DNA from: Leptobacterium_A meishanense
Lineage (GTDB): Bacteria; Bacteroidota; Bacteroidia; Flavobacteriales; Flavobacteriaceae
Assembly: GCF_037645805.1 (NCBI RefSeq)
Contig: NZ_JBBEXE010000004.1
Coordinates: 54,569-118,568 of the forward strand
DNA: 64,000 bases
Direction of reading: 5' to 3'
Shown: piece by piece, positions 44,211 to 53,089 of the stretch
Position numbering within the stretch: position 1 is the first letter of the stretch
How the letters are laid out: the number at the start of each line of letters is the position of its first letter
Made by a program: the position numbers and the translations under genes
Notes under the pieces: model-generated
Databases searched by the model: none
Told to the model about the DNA's origin: nothing
Seen by the model: the letters and a program-made list of their open reading frames with translations, nothing else

Positions 44211-45515
44211 ATGCGTACCAAATCATTAAAAAAGAATAAAATTAATGTAATCACTTTAGGATGTTCCAAAAATGTGTACGATTCTGAGGTGCTGATGGGA
44301 CAGCTACGTGCCAATAACAAAGAAGTGGTCCATGAAGAAGAGGGCAATATTGTAGTGATCAACACCTGTGGGTTTATTGCCAATGCCAAAGAAGAAAGTG
44401 TAAATACCATTTTAGAGTATGTTCAGAAGAAAGAGGAAGGGATTGTAGATAAAGTATTTGTAACAGGATGTCTAAGTGAACGCTACAAACCTGATTTGGA
44501 GAAAGAAATACCCAATGTGGATGAGTACTTTGGCACATCGGACCTGCCCAATCTCCTAAAAGCTTTGGGAGCTGACTATAAGCATGAGCTGATAGGGGAA
44601 CGGTTGACCACAACACCCAAAAATTATGCGTATTTAAAAATAGCGGAAGGTTGTGACCGCCCATGTTCTTTTTGTGCCATCCCGTTAATGCGCGGCAAGC
44701 ACAAAAGCACTCCGATAGAAGATTTGGTCACTGAAGCAGAAAAATTGGCAGCCAAAGGTGTTAAAGAACTGATCCTTATTGCCCAGGATCTTACCTATTA
44801 TGGACTTGATCTCTATAAAGAGCGCAAGTTGGCTACCTTATTAAAGACCTTGGTAAAGGTGGAAGGGATTGAATGGATACGGCTCCATTATGCTTTTCCG
44901 ACAGGGTTTCCTATGGATGTGCTAGAGGTGATGAAAAACGAACCAAAGCTGTGTAATTATATAGACATTCCGTTACAGCATATTTCCGATCCTCTGCTAA
45001 AGAGTATGCGAAGAGGTACAACGAAAGAAAAAACAAATAAGTTGTTAAAGGATTTTAGGAAAACGGTGCCGGAGATGACTATCCGGACAACATTGATTGT
45101 TGGTTATCCCGGAGAAACCGAAGAAGATTTCCAAATACTTAAAGATTGGGTTTCTGAAATGCGCTTTGAACGTTTGGGCTGCTTCACTTATAGCCATGAA
45201 GAAAACACACATGCTTATACTCTGGAAGATGATGTGCCGGAAGAAATAAAGCAACGGCGTGCCGCAGAGATCATGGAACTGCAATCGCAAATATCCTGGG
45301 AGCTGAACCAAGAAAAAGTAGGGAAAACCTACCGATGTATCATCGACCGAAAAGAAGGAAATCATTTTGTAGGACGAACTGAATTTGACTCTCCTGATGT
45401 TGATAATGAGGTATTAATTGACGCTACCAAACAGTATGTAAAAATCGGGGATTTTGTGAATGTGAAAATTATAGAAGCAGGAGATTTTGATCTTTATGGA
45501 GAACCAGCAGTATAA
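44211..45515 (+). CDS. rimO: Ribosomal protein S12 methylthiotransferase RimO
   Basis: 434 residues. N-terminal UPF0004 domain with three cluster Cys: LGCSKNVYDSE, NTCGFI and VTGCLSER. The radical-SAM motif is CDRPCSFCAIP (about 148-158). DIPLQHISDPLLKSMRRG is diagnostic of RimO/MiaB. C-terminal TRAM domain (about 372-434). It adds a methylthio group to Asp88 of S12. RimO rather than MiaB is chosen from GCSKN and SDPLLKSMRRGTT. Convergent with mutB; a palindromic repeat lies between. Confidence 0.94.
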   Translation: MRTKSLKKNKINVITLGCSKNVYDSEVLMGQLRANNKEVVHEEEGNIVVINTCGFIANAKEESVNTILEYVQKKEEGIVDKVFVTGCLSERYKPDLEKEIPNVDEYFGTSDLPNLLKALGADYKHELIGERLTTTPKNYAYLKIAEGCDRPCSFCAIPLMRGKHKSTPIEDLVTEAEKLAAKGVKELILIAQDLTYYGLDLYKERKLATLLKTLVKVEGIEWIRLHYAFPTGFPMDVLEVMKNEPKLCNYIDIPLQHISDPLLKSMRRGTTKEKTNKLLKDFRKTVPEMTIRTTLIVGYPGETEEDFQILKDWVSEMRFERLGCFTYSHEENTHAYTLEDDVPEEIKQRRAAEIMELQSQISWELNQEKVGKTYRCIIDRKEGNHFVGRTEFDSPDVDNEVLIDATKQYVKIGDFVNVKIIEAGDFDLYGEPAV

Positions 45516-45537
45516 AAAAAATATAACATAATTGATA

Positions 45538-45621
45538 TGTCATATTGAGCGCAGTCGAAATAATTGATTCAACAAATTTAGATTTCTCATCCCGATAGTT
45601 ATCGGGAAATTCGAAATGACA
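45538..45621. repeat. Palindromic repeat element between rimO and mutB
   Basis: 84-bp element bounded by TGTCAT (45538) and ATGACA (45616-45621). Its right half (45580-45620) is AGATTTCTCAT, hairpin CCCGATA-GT-TATCGGG (45591-45606), AAATTCGAAATGAC. Its left part has TGAGCGCAGTCGAAAT. A close relative of the right half lies inside mutA (48475-48516). It sits between convergent gene ends, so it may also act as a terminator. Confidence 0.75.
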
Positions 45622-45653
45622 CTATTCCCAATCTTTTTTAGTCAGCCTCATTT

Positions 45654-47786
45654 CTAATCCATCAAAATCTTTAAAATCTCAATAGCAGCTTCACTTATCT
45701 TCGTTCCCGGTCCAAAAACGGCCGTTACGCCCGCATCAAACAAAAATTGATAATCCTGCTTGGGAATAACGCCACCAACAATCACCATAATATCTTCCCG
45801 GCCGTATTTTTTAAGTTCCTCAATCACTTGTGGCACCAACGTTTTATGTCCCGCCGCCAAAGAAGAAATTCCCAAGATATGGACATCATTTTCAACCGCT
45901 TGTTTGGCAGCTTCTGCAGGAGTTTGGAATAATGGGCCAATATCTACATCAAATCCTACATCGGCATAACCGGTAGCCACTACTTTTGCTCCACGGTCGT
46001 GCCCGTCCTGCCCCATTTTTGCAATCATGATACGGGGCCTACGACCTTCCGATTCTGCAAATTCATCGGCCAACTGTCTTGCTTTTTCAAAGCTACCGTC
46101 GTTTTTAATTTCTTTTGAATACACGCCTGATATTGATTTCGTAGTGGCTTTATACCTGCCAAATACTTTTTCCAACGCATTACTTATTTCTCCTAAGGTA
46201 GCACGTTTTCTGGCAGCTTCTACAGCTAAAGCTAATAAATTTTCTTCACCTGTTTTTGCACAAGCAGTTATTTTTTCTAGCGCGGCAGTTACTTTTTGAT
46301 GGTCTCGTTCTTTTTTTACTTTTTCTATACGTTCGAGTTGTTGCTTTCGAACGGTTTGATTGTCTACCTCTAATATTTGCAGGAAATCTTCTTCAGGGGA
46401 AGGGTATTTATTGACACCTACAATGATATCCTGCCCGCTGTCAATACGCGCTTGTTTTCGGGCAGCGGCCTCTTCAATTCGCATTTTTGGGATGCCAGCT
46501 TCAATAGCTTTTGTCATACCGCCCAGCTCTTCTATTTCTTCAATAAGTTTCCAGGCTTTTTCAGCAATTTCATTAGTCAGGGTTTCCACATAATAACTAC
46601 CTGCCCAAGGATCAACGGTTTTGGTAATATTTATTTCTTCCTGAAGGTATAGTTGTGTGTTTCGTGCAATCCGTGCTGAAAAATCGGTAGGAAGGGCAAT
46701 GGCTTCATCCAACGCATTGGTATGCAAACTTTGTGTTCCGCCAAAAACTGCTGCCGCTGCTTCAATACATGTTCTGGCTACATTGTTAAAAGGGTCTTGC
46801 TCTGTTAAGCTCCAACCACTGGTTTGACAATGGGTTCTTAGTATCAGCGATTTTTCTTTTTTCGGATGGAATTGCTTTACCAATTTTGCCCAAAGCATAC
46901 GGGCTGCACGCATTTTTGCAATTTCCATAAAATGGTTCATGCCAATAGCCCAAAAGAAAGAGAGGCGAGGCGCAAAATCATCAATGTTCATCCCAGCTGC
47001 AATACCTGTCCGTATGTATTCCAACCCGTCAGCTAACGTATAGGCCAGCTCAATGTCGGCAGTAGCCCCGGCTTCTTGCATATGGTATCCGGAAATACTG
47101 ATACTGTTAAATTTAGGCATGTGTTTACTGGTGTACTTAAAAATATCAGCAACTATTTTCATGGATGCAGCGGGAGGATAGATATAAGTATTTCGCACCA
47201 TGAATTCCTTCAGGATATCATTTTGGATGGTCCCTGAGAGTTGCTCGGGAGAAACACCTTGCTCTTCGGCAGCTACAATATAGAAAGCCATAATGGGTAA
47301 TACGGCACCGTTCATGGTCATGGAGACTGACATTTGATCGAGTGGAATTTGATCGAACAGGATTTTCATGTCTTCTACAGAATCAATGGCCACCCCGGCC
47401 TTTCCTACATCACCTGCTACCCGTTCATGATCACTATCATAACCCCTATGGGTGGCTAGGTCAAAAGCAATAGACAGCCCTCTTTGCCCGGCAGCGAGAT
47501 TCCTGCGATAAAATGCATTGCTGTCTTCAGCAGTAGAAAACCCTGCGTATTGGCGAATAGTCCAAGGACGCTGTACATACATGGAAGCATAAGGTCCACG
47601 AAGGTATGGAGGAAAACCTGCAGCAAAACCAAGATGCTGCATAGTTTTCATAGAATCAGGTGTGTAAAATGATTTTACCTTAATATTTTCAGCAGTTTCA
47701 AAGTCAGTATTAGTTTGATTTTCTTCTAACTTTTCACTTTCAACGTTTAACTTTAAACTAATATTTTTTAAGTCTTTACGCTTCAT
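45654..47786 (-). CDS. mutB: Methylmalonyl-CoA mutase, large (catalytic) subunit
   Basis: 710 residues. The TIM-barrel catalytic domain (about 40-560) shows PYLRGPYASMY, TIRQYAGFSTAEDSN, SISGYHMQEAGATA, RTHCQTSGWSLTEQDP and VDPWAGSYYVE. The C-terminal B12-binding domain (about 575-710) has the cobalt-ligand motif DGHDRGAKV (His about 596) with GPLFQTPAEAA. It converts (R)-methylmalonyl-CoA and succinyl-CoA into each other with adenosylcobalamin. Its start overlaps the mutA stop by 11 bp, so the two subunits are coupled. No meaB-like gene is adjacent. Confidence 0.96.
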   Translation of the reverse strand: MKRKDLKNISLKLNVESEKLEENQTNTDFETAENIKVKSFYTPDSMKTMQHLGFAAGFPPYLRGPYASMYVQRPWTIRQYAGFSTAEDSNAFYRRNLAAGQRGLSIAFDLATHRGYDSDHERVAGDVGKAGVAIDSVEDMKILFDQIPLDQMSVSMTMNGAVLPIMAFYIVAAEEQGVSPEQLSGTIQNDILKEFMVRNTYIYPPAASMKIVADIFKYTSKHMPKFNSISISGYHMQEAGATADIELAYTLADGLEYIRTGIAAGMNIDDFAPRLSFFWAIGMNHFMEIAKMRAARMLWAKLVKQFHPKKEKSLILRTHCQTSGWSLTEQDPFNNVARTCIEAAAAVFGGTQSLHTNALDEAIALPTDFSARIARNTQLYLQEEINITKTVDPWAGSYYVETLTNEIAEKAWKLIEEIEELGGMTKAIEAGIPKMRIEEAAARKQARIDSGQDIIVGVNKYPSPEEDFLQILEVDNQTVRKQQLERIEKVKKERDHQKVTAALEKITACAKTGEENLLALAVEAARKRATLGEISNALEKVFGRYKATTKSISGVYSKEIKNDGSFEKARQLADEFAESEGRRPRIMIAKMGQDGHDRGAKVVATGYADVGFDVDIGPLFQTPAEAAKQAVENDVHILGISSLAAGHKTLVPQVIEELKKYGREDIMVIVGGVIPKQDYQFLFDAGVTAVFGPGTKISEAAIEILKILMD

Positions 47787-49191
47787 TTTCCAGTCGTTTT
47801 TGTTCTATTTGTTCGGCAAGCCGTTGTTCAAGAATCGGTTCGATCAATGTTTTTCGGGAATCAGTTTTTACAAAAGGGTATAGTTCCAATTCACTTTTCA
47901 TTTTATCCTGTTCATTAACATATTTGTTGGTGCCAACAAGTATTTGTTTTTCAGTATCGTATAATGTTTGCTCAGCCGTTGCCTGCTCTTTTATCTTACG
48001 TTGGATTGTATGCTCTTTAAGTTGCTTTAGGAAACCACCTCCTACTTCTATCTGTTTAAAAATACGGAGAGCTTTTTCAGCAAGTTGCTGTGTAATGCTT
48101 TCAATGTAATAACTGCCATCTGCTGGATTGGTGGTTTTATCAAAATAACTTTCGTTTTTAAGGATCAACAGTTGATTTCGGCTGATTCGTTCGGCAAATT
48201 CATTGTCTTTATGATAAATATTGTCATATGGAAGATTACAAATAGTATCAGTTCCTCCTAATATAGCGCTCATGCTCTCGGTAGTGGTCCGCAACATGTT
48301 AACATTGTAGTCATACAACGTTTTATTGCGTTCAGAAGGTTGTGCAAAAATATGACAATCATGAGTGATCCCGTATTCAGATGCAATGGTATTCCAAAGT
48401 AAACGTAGTGCTCTTATTTTAGCAATTTCAAAGAAATAGTTAGCACCTATGGCAATGTTGAAGTTTATTTTGACAGATTTCTCACTCCCGGCAGTTGTCG
48501 GGTCGTTCGAAATGACGTTGTTGACGAAGTTAAGGTATTCATTGGCATGTGCCATGGCATAGGCAAGCTGTTGTGTATTATTAGCCCCGGCGTTTTGATA
48601 AAGGGAAGCATCTACAGATAAAATGGTTTCAAATGTATTGGAATACTGTAGAATATCTGAAAGAACCTCATGGTCTTTATCAAGGTTATGAAACCAGTTT
48701 CCGGTTCGTGCAAGGTTTCCAATGATGTCTATATGGAGATGGATTTCCGCATTTTTGTCCTCCAGATAGTTTTTTAGGTTTTTGATGAAACCACTATCTA
48801 AAAATTGCATTTGGAGATGAACAGGAATTTTGTTTAAATCAATTCCGCCAAACAGTTTTTCTATGGAAATTTCTTTTGTGGGGATAACAAAAGCAATACT
48901 TTCAGTTCCGCGCTGGATGGCATCTCTGGCTTTTTCGTTTGATTTTTTTGTATTGGCAACATATATTTTTTGGCAGATTTTCCAGTTGGGTGGAGCACTA
49001 TTTTGGATTTTGACTTTCTCTATATCTTCAGTAGTATAGAAAGGTTTTACATCGATGCCTTCCAAGGTATTCCATACCATAGTTTTGTTATAGTCGGCTC
49101 CTTTTAGGTCAACTTGTATTTTTTGTTTCCATTGTTTTGCGCTGATATTGTCAAACTCATCAAATGAAAGTGTTTCAAAATATTTATTCAT
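47776..49191 (-). CDS. mutA: Methylmalonyl-CoA mutase, small subunit
   Basis: 471 residues, homologous to the MutB catalytic barrel but without the B12 His motif, as usual for the non-catalytic subunit. Visible parts: KQKIQVDLKGADYNKTMVW at the N-terminus, NAGANNTQQLAYAMAHANEYL, INFNIAIGANYFFEIAKIRALRLLW, and NPADGSYYIESITQQLAEKA. Residues 226-239 are encoded by an in-frame copy of a short palindromic repeat (48475-48516) that is otherwise intergenic. The start overlaps the DivIC-like gene by 8 bp and the stop overlaps mutB by 11 bp, giving an operon udk-divIC-mutA-mutB. Confidence 0.93.
   Translation of the reverse strand: MNKYFETLSFDEFDNISAKQWKQKIQVDLKGADYNKTMVWNTLEGIDVKPFYTTEDIEKVKIQNSAPPNWKICQKIYVANTKKSNEKARDAIQRGTESIAFVIPTKEISIEKLFGGIDLNKIPVHLQMQFLDSGFIKNLKNYLEDKNAEIHLHIDIIGNLARTGNWFHNLDKDHEVLSDILQYSNTFETILSVDASLYQNAGANNTQQLAYAMAHANEYLNFVNNVISNDPTTAGSEKSVKINFNIAIGANYFFEIAKIRALRLLWNTIASEYGITHDCHIFAQPSERNKTLYDYNVNMLRTTTESMSAILGGTDTICNLPYDNIYHKDNEFAERISRNQLLILKNESYFDKTTNPADGSYYIESITQQLAEKALRIFKQIEVGGGFLKQLKEHTIQRKIKEQATAEQTLYDTEKQILVGTNKYVNEQDKMKSELELYPFVKTDSRKTLIEPILEQRLAEQIEQKRLENEA
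48475..48516. repeat. Palindromic repeat copy inserted in frame in mutA
   Basis: AGATTTCTCACT, hairpin CCCGGCA-GT-TGTCGGG (48487-48502), TCGTTCGAAATGAC. It is 42 bp long, exactly 14 codons, and adds residues 226-239 of MutA. It matches the intergenic copy at 45580-45620 at both ends and keeps the stem by paired change (GATA/TATC versus GGCA/TGTC). Confidence 0.8.
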
Positions 49192-49516
49192 CTTCTTTTT
49201 TGTTAATGCTATCGGTATCTTCTATGAGGTATATTTCTTCATTTTCTTTTTTCATATAGTATTTTTCCCGGGCATATTTTTCCAATCCCTCTGCTGTTTT
49301 AAGGGTTTTGATCATTTGTTTGTCCTGCTCTATTTCTTCTTCAAGGTGTTGCTTTTGTTTTTCAAGCTTTTCAATTTCTTCATTTAACTGTTTGTGAATG
49401 AAGTAAGAATTAGTGTCAAAGAAAACCATCCATATTACAAAAATGGTGAGTATGATAACATATATGTTGCCAAATACTTTAAACCATTTATTTTCTTTGA
49501 TGTTTTTAAGGTTCAT
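49184..49516 (-). CDS. Septum formation initiator family protein (DivIC/FtsB-like)
   Basis: 110 residues: one membrane helix (about 14-34, YVIILTIFVIWMVFF), then a coiled coil (about 45-75, LNEEIEKLEKQKQHLEEEI) and GLEKYAREKYYMKKENEEIYLI, the DivIC/FtsB signature. It would join FtsL/FtsQ-type partners at the division site. It is the second gene of the run udk-divIC-mutA-mutB, overlapping mutA by 8 bp; gap to udk is 2 bp. Confidence 0.85.
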   Translation of the reverse strand: MNLKNIKENKWFKVFGNIYVIILTIFVIWMVFFDTNSYFIHKQLNEEIEKLEKQKQHLEEEIEQDKQMIKTLKTAEGLEKYAREKYYMKKENEEIYLIEDTDSINKKEDE

Positions 49517-49518
49517 TG

Positions 49519-50124
49519 TTAAAGCCGGTCATTAATGATTGTTTTTACAATATCTATTGCCACAGTGTTATATTTATTATGTGGAATGATGATATCGGCA
49601 TATTCTTTCATAGGTTCTATAAACTGTTCGTGCATAGGTTTTAAAGTGGTTTGATATCGGGACAGTACTTCTTCAATATCACGCCCACGCTCGTTAATGT
49701 CTCTTTTTATACGGCGAATGAGCCGCTCATCAGAATCGGCATGTACAAATATTTTGATGTCAAACATATCACGGATGGCAGCATTGGATAAGATGAGGAT
49801 ACCTTCTACGATCATCACTTTTCGGGGCTGTGTAAGTATAACGTCTTTGGTACGGTTATGTTTTACAAATGAATATACGGGTTGCTCAATAGGTTTTTCT
49901 GCTTTTAGGTCTTTTAAATGTGCACCCAAAAGGTCAAAATCAATGGCTCTGGGGTGGTCAAAATTAATTTTGGTACGTTCTTCATAAGGAAGGTGTGAAG
50001 TGTCTTTATAATAGGAGTCTTGAGAAATAACGCCTACTTCATTTTCAGGGAGCTCATTGATGATCTGGTTTACTACGGTTGTTTTTCCGCAACCGGTACC
50101 TCCGGCAATTCCGATAATCAGCAT
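49519..50124 (-). CDS. udk: Uridine kinase
   Basis: 201 residues. P-loop GGTGCGKTTVV (about 8-18), then SQDSYYKDTSHL, NFDHPRAIDFDLL, PVYSFVKHNRT, VMIVEGILIL and RRIKRDINERGRDIEEVLSRY. It phosphorylates uridine/cytidine to UMP/CMP in pyrimidine salvage. First gene of a four-gene minus-strand operon ending in mutB. Confidence 0.95.
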   Translation of the reverse strand: MLIIGIAGGTGCGKTTVVNQIINELPENEVGVISQDSYYKDTSHLPYEERTKINFDHPRAIDFDLLGAHLKDLKAEKPIEQPVYSFVKHNRTKDVILTQPRKVMIVEGILILSNAAIRDMFDIKIFVHADSDERLIRRIKRDINERGRDIEEVLSRYQTTLKPMHEQFIEPMKEYADIIIPHNKYNTVAIDIVKTIINDRL

Positions 50125-50165
50125 ACATGAATTTTTAACAAATTTACGGATTGCAAGTTACATTT

Positions 50166-51251
50166 TTAACACGGTATGTAAATAACCCCTGATGAGGAAT
50201 CTTTGGCTGCTCCGGTAACTGAATGCAAACAATTAACCTCATTTCGTTCCCTGAGTACGCCTATTAAAGCAAAAATAAGCGCTTCTTTATAATCGATGCT
50301 ATCTTTTTTAGGAACAACTACTTTATAGGTACTGCCCAATTGCTGCTGTAAGACGTGGATTAAAAAATCATTTTTTGCCCCACCTCCTGTAACCAGCACA
50401 GTTTTTATTTTGCCAGTTGTTGGCACATTTTTAATGCTTTTTGCAATTTGTATGGCAATATGTTGAACGGCTGTATGCAATAGGTTCTCCATAGCATCAG
50501 AGATGTTTTCTGCGATAGGGAGGATATTGTTTTCAAACCATTCATACCCCAATGATTTTGGGGGTGATTGGTGATAGTAAGCTAGCGCATTTAGCTGCTC
50601 TAAAAAATCATTATTGGGCACTCCTTTTTGGGCAAGCTGCCCATTTTTATCATATGGCTTATTCAGTTTCTGAGCAAGATGGTTAAGAAGCATATTTATC
50701 GGGGCAATGTCATAGGCAATCCGTTCTCCTTCCTTTTCAAAAGAAATATTTCCAATGCCCCCAAGGTTTAAGCAAAAATCATAATTTCCGAAAAGTAATC
50801 GGTCTCCGATCGGCACCAAAGGGGCTCCTTGTCCACCCAATGCTACATCATTGCTCCGGAAATCGCAAATGACTTTTTTCCCGGAGGCGTTTGCCAAGTG
50901 TTGCCCGGAACCTATCTGGAAAGTGAACCCATTTTCAGGTTGGTGATGTACCGTATGGCCATGGCTGGCTATAAAATCCACCTCTAAATTATTTTCAGCA
51001 ATAAACTGCGCTGCTTGTTTTCCCAACCACGTTCCATATTCGTTGTGAAAAACGAGCAAATCAGTAGCGGATAATTGAATAGCAGTTTTTAAGCGTGCTT
51101 GAAATTGAGGTGTATAATCGACACTTTTTGTTTTTACAATCTGATAATTCCAAGAATTATTATTTTTTGTAATATGGCAATAAGCAATGTCGAGTCCATC
51201 CAAGGAAGTCCCCGACATTAAACCGATAACTTTATAAGTTGTTGTTTTCAA
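50166..51251 (-). CDS. anmK: Anhydro-N-acetylmuramic acid kinase
   Basis: 361 residues. The ATP-site motif GLMSGTSLDGLDIA (about 10-23) and later ASHGHTVHHQP, GDRLLFGNYDFCLNLGGIGNIS, DIAPINMLLN and LVTGGGAKNDFL identify AnmK of the sugar kinase/Hsp70 fold. It phosphorylates and opens 1,6-anhydro-MurNAc to MurNAc-6-P, the substrate of the divergent neighbour MurQ. Together they recycle peptidoglycan amino sugars. Confidence 0.95.
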   Translation of the reverse strand: MKTTTYKVIGLMSGTSLDGLDIAYCHITKNNNSWNYQIVKTKSVDYTPQFQARLKTAIQLSATDLLVFHNEYGTWLGKQAAQFIAENNLEVDFIASHGHTVHHQPENGFTFQIGSGQHLANASGKKVICDFRSNDVALGGQGAPLVPIGDRLLFGNYDFCLNLGGIGNISFEKEGERIAYDIAPINMLLNHLAQKLNKPYDKNGQLAQKGVPNNDFLEQLNALAYYHQSPPKSLGYEWFENNILPIAENISDAMENLLHTAVQHIAIQIAKSIKNVPTTGKIKTVLVTGGGAKNDFLIHVLQQQLGSTYKVVVPKKDSIDYKEALIFALIGVLRERNEVNCLHSVTGAAKDSSSGVIYIPC

Positions 51252-51344
51252 AAGCGTTTAGGTTTGTACATTTGTATTATTGGATGCGTGCAAACAAAAA
51301 TAATGATTTGTTTGTGAACTCTTTGGATAGCTAAATTTTGGAGA

Positions 51345-52154
51345 ATGACCTATAAAAAAATAACAGAAACAGCTTCTTTGTACAATAGTTTAGAAAAAAT
51401 GAAGACCGCCGATATTCTCTTAAACATCAACAAAGAAGATAAAAAAGTAGCGGAGGCAGTAGCAAAAGTCATTCCCGCAATTGGCCAACTTGTTGATGAA
51501 CTGGTACTGCGATTTAAGAAAGGAGGACGGCTTTTTTATATTGGAGCGGGAACAAGTGGGCGGCTTGGCATATTAGATGCTTCGGAAATACCTCCTACTT
51601 TTGGATTGCCACACGACAGGGTCATTGGCCTTATTGCCGGAGGTGATAGTGCTATTCGGAAAGCAGTAGAGTTTGCTGAAGATGATGCAGGACAGGCATG
51701 GAAAGATTTAAGCAATTACAACATCAATGAAAATGATACCGTAGTAGGTATTGCTGCTTCAGGGACTACACCGTATGTAGTAGGTGGAGTGAAAGCTGCT
51801 AAGGAACATGGTATTTTGACAGCTTGTATTACCAATAACCCGGGATCCCCATTGTCAATGGTTTCAGCTATTCCTATTGAAATTAAAGTAGGTCCTGAGT
51901 TTGTTACGGGCAGTACCCGGATGAAGAGCGGCACTTCTCAGAAATTGGTGTTGAACATGATTTCTACCGCGTTGATGATCAGGATAGGAAGGGTAGAAGG
52001 AAATAAGATGGTGAATATGCAACTCAACAATAATAAGTTGGTCGATCGTGGTATCCGGTTTATTATGGAAGAATTAAATGTTTCTGAGGCTGAGGCTGAG
52101 GCGTTGTTAAAAAAATATGGCTCCGTAAAAAAAGCAATTGCTTCAAAGGGATAA
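51345..52154 (+). CDS. murQ: N-acetylmuramic acid 6-phosphate etherase
   Basis: 269 residues, somewhat shorter than the usual roughly 300 because the N-terminal segment is brief. SIS-fold motifs: FYIGAGTSGRLGILDASEIPPTFG (core GAGTSGRLG), GIAASGTTPYVVGG, ITNNPGSP, and GPEFVTGSTRMKSGTSQKLVLNM. Glu in DASE is the catalytic residue. It cleaves D-lactate from MurNAc-6-P to give GlcNAc-6-P. Divergent from anmK across a 93-bp spacer, a natural pair for peptidoglycan recycling. Confidence 0.94.
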   Translation: MTYKKITETASLYNSLEKMKTADILLNINKEDKKVAEAVAKVIPAIGQLVDELVLRFKKGGRLFYIGAGTSGRLGILDASEIPPTFGLPHDRVIGLIAGGDSAIRKAVEFAEDDAGQAWKDLSNYNINENDTVVGIAASGTTPYVVGGVKAAKEHGILTACITNNPGSPLSMVSAIPIEIKVGPEFVTGSTRMKSGTSQKLVLNMISTALMIRIGRVEGNKMVNMQLNNNKLVDRGIRFIMEELNVSEAEAEALLKKYGSVKKAIASKG

Positions 52155-52157
52155 AGC

Positions 52158-53081
52158 CTATCCCCAATAGAAATTATTAGCAAATTTACCCATATTTTTT
52201 AATTCATCTTCCACGGCTTTTTCCACAGCATCTTTGTGGTTATAAGTTGTTTCAATGGTTGCAGTAAACCATTCAGGACCTGTTTCTCCATTTGAATACC
52301 AATACCCTGAATCTTCAAAAGTATCGATCACATAGGGATGTTTTTTCAACCTTGATGCTAATGTACTACAAACTCCTTCTGAAGCAGTAATAATAAGTCT
52401 TGATGTTTCCATTTTTGCGAATGTATAACCTTTAATGTATATGAAAGTGCCTTTTATTTTTCCTTTGTGTTTTCCGGCTTTTATGAGGCTATCGTCATTT
52501 GCAATGGAACCTGCATATTTCATTTGCCGCCGGTCTTCTTCAGAGATATAAATATCTACAGTATCATCTATATCCGATACCTTTTCCAGGTTAAAGGAAA
52601 GGCGGTTTTTGTCCAATGTCCAATTTCCTTTCATCGTATAAGAACTGGGCACTTCTATTTTTGGGATGTTTGAAGAACGTATCCCGATAATGGTACCGTC
52701 TTCATAAAAACGAAGTGTAGCATGAATGGTGCTATGCCTATGAATATCCCCATCACTGTCAGACCACCAGCTTCTAACATGTTGTTGGTAAACAGCATGG
52801 TGCAATTTATCTTCATAAGGGTTATAGTCTGGTTTTTGTATTACTTTTTTAGGAGGAATTTGCGTTTTTTTCTCTGGAATAGGTTTTTTTGAATCTTTTT
52901 TATCCAAAAAATACCCAACGATCATTAAAATAATTAGCGTACTAGCAACTACTAGATGTCCGCTAATACTTGCCCAAGAATCAGGGGTTGTCCCTAAAAC
53001 AATCCGTGCAATTTTAGCTATTACGGATATTAAATAGATTATCATTGCAAGCCCTATAAGTGACGATATGATATTTTTCAT
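52158..53081 (-). CDS. Membrane protein of unknown function
   Basis: 307 residues. Two N-terminal membrane helices (about 7-29 and 42-60), then a basic Pro/Lys linker (KKDSKKPIPEKKTQIPPKK) and a soluble part (about 90-307). The soluble part begins HAVYQQHVRSWWSDSDGDIHRHSTIHATLRF and has a lipocalin/beta-strand feel (TMKGNWTLDKNRLSFNLEKV). A tail with SWW/W residues and two Cys follows. No family recognised. Converges on murQ with a 3-bp gap and is 8 bp after the sugar dehydrogenase gene, so the two may be cotranscribed. Confidence 0.65.
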   Translation of the reverse strand: MKNIISSLIGLAMIIYLISVIAKIARIVLGTTPDSWASISGHLVVASTLIILMIVGYFLDKKDSKKPIPEKKTQIPPKKVIQKPDYNPYEDKLHHAVYQQHVRSWWSDSDGDIHRHSTIHATLRFYEDGTIIGIRSSNIPKIEVPSSYTMKGNWTLDKNRLSFNLEKVSDIDDTVDIYISEEDRRQMKYAGSIANDDSLIKAGKHKGKIKGTFIYIKGYTFAKMETSRLIITASEGVCSTLASRLKKHPYVIDTFEDSGYWYSNGETGPEWFTATIETTYNHKDAVEKAVEDELKNMGKFANNFYWG

Positions 53082-53089
53082 AATGAAAA

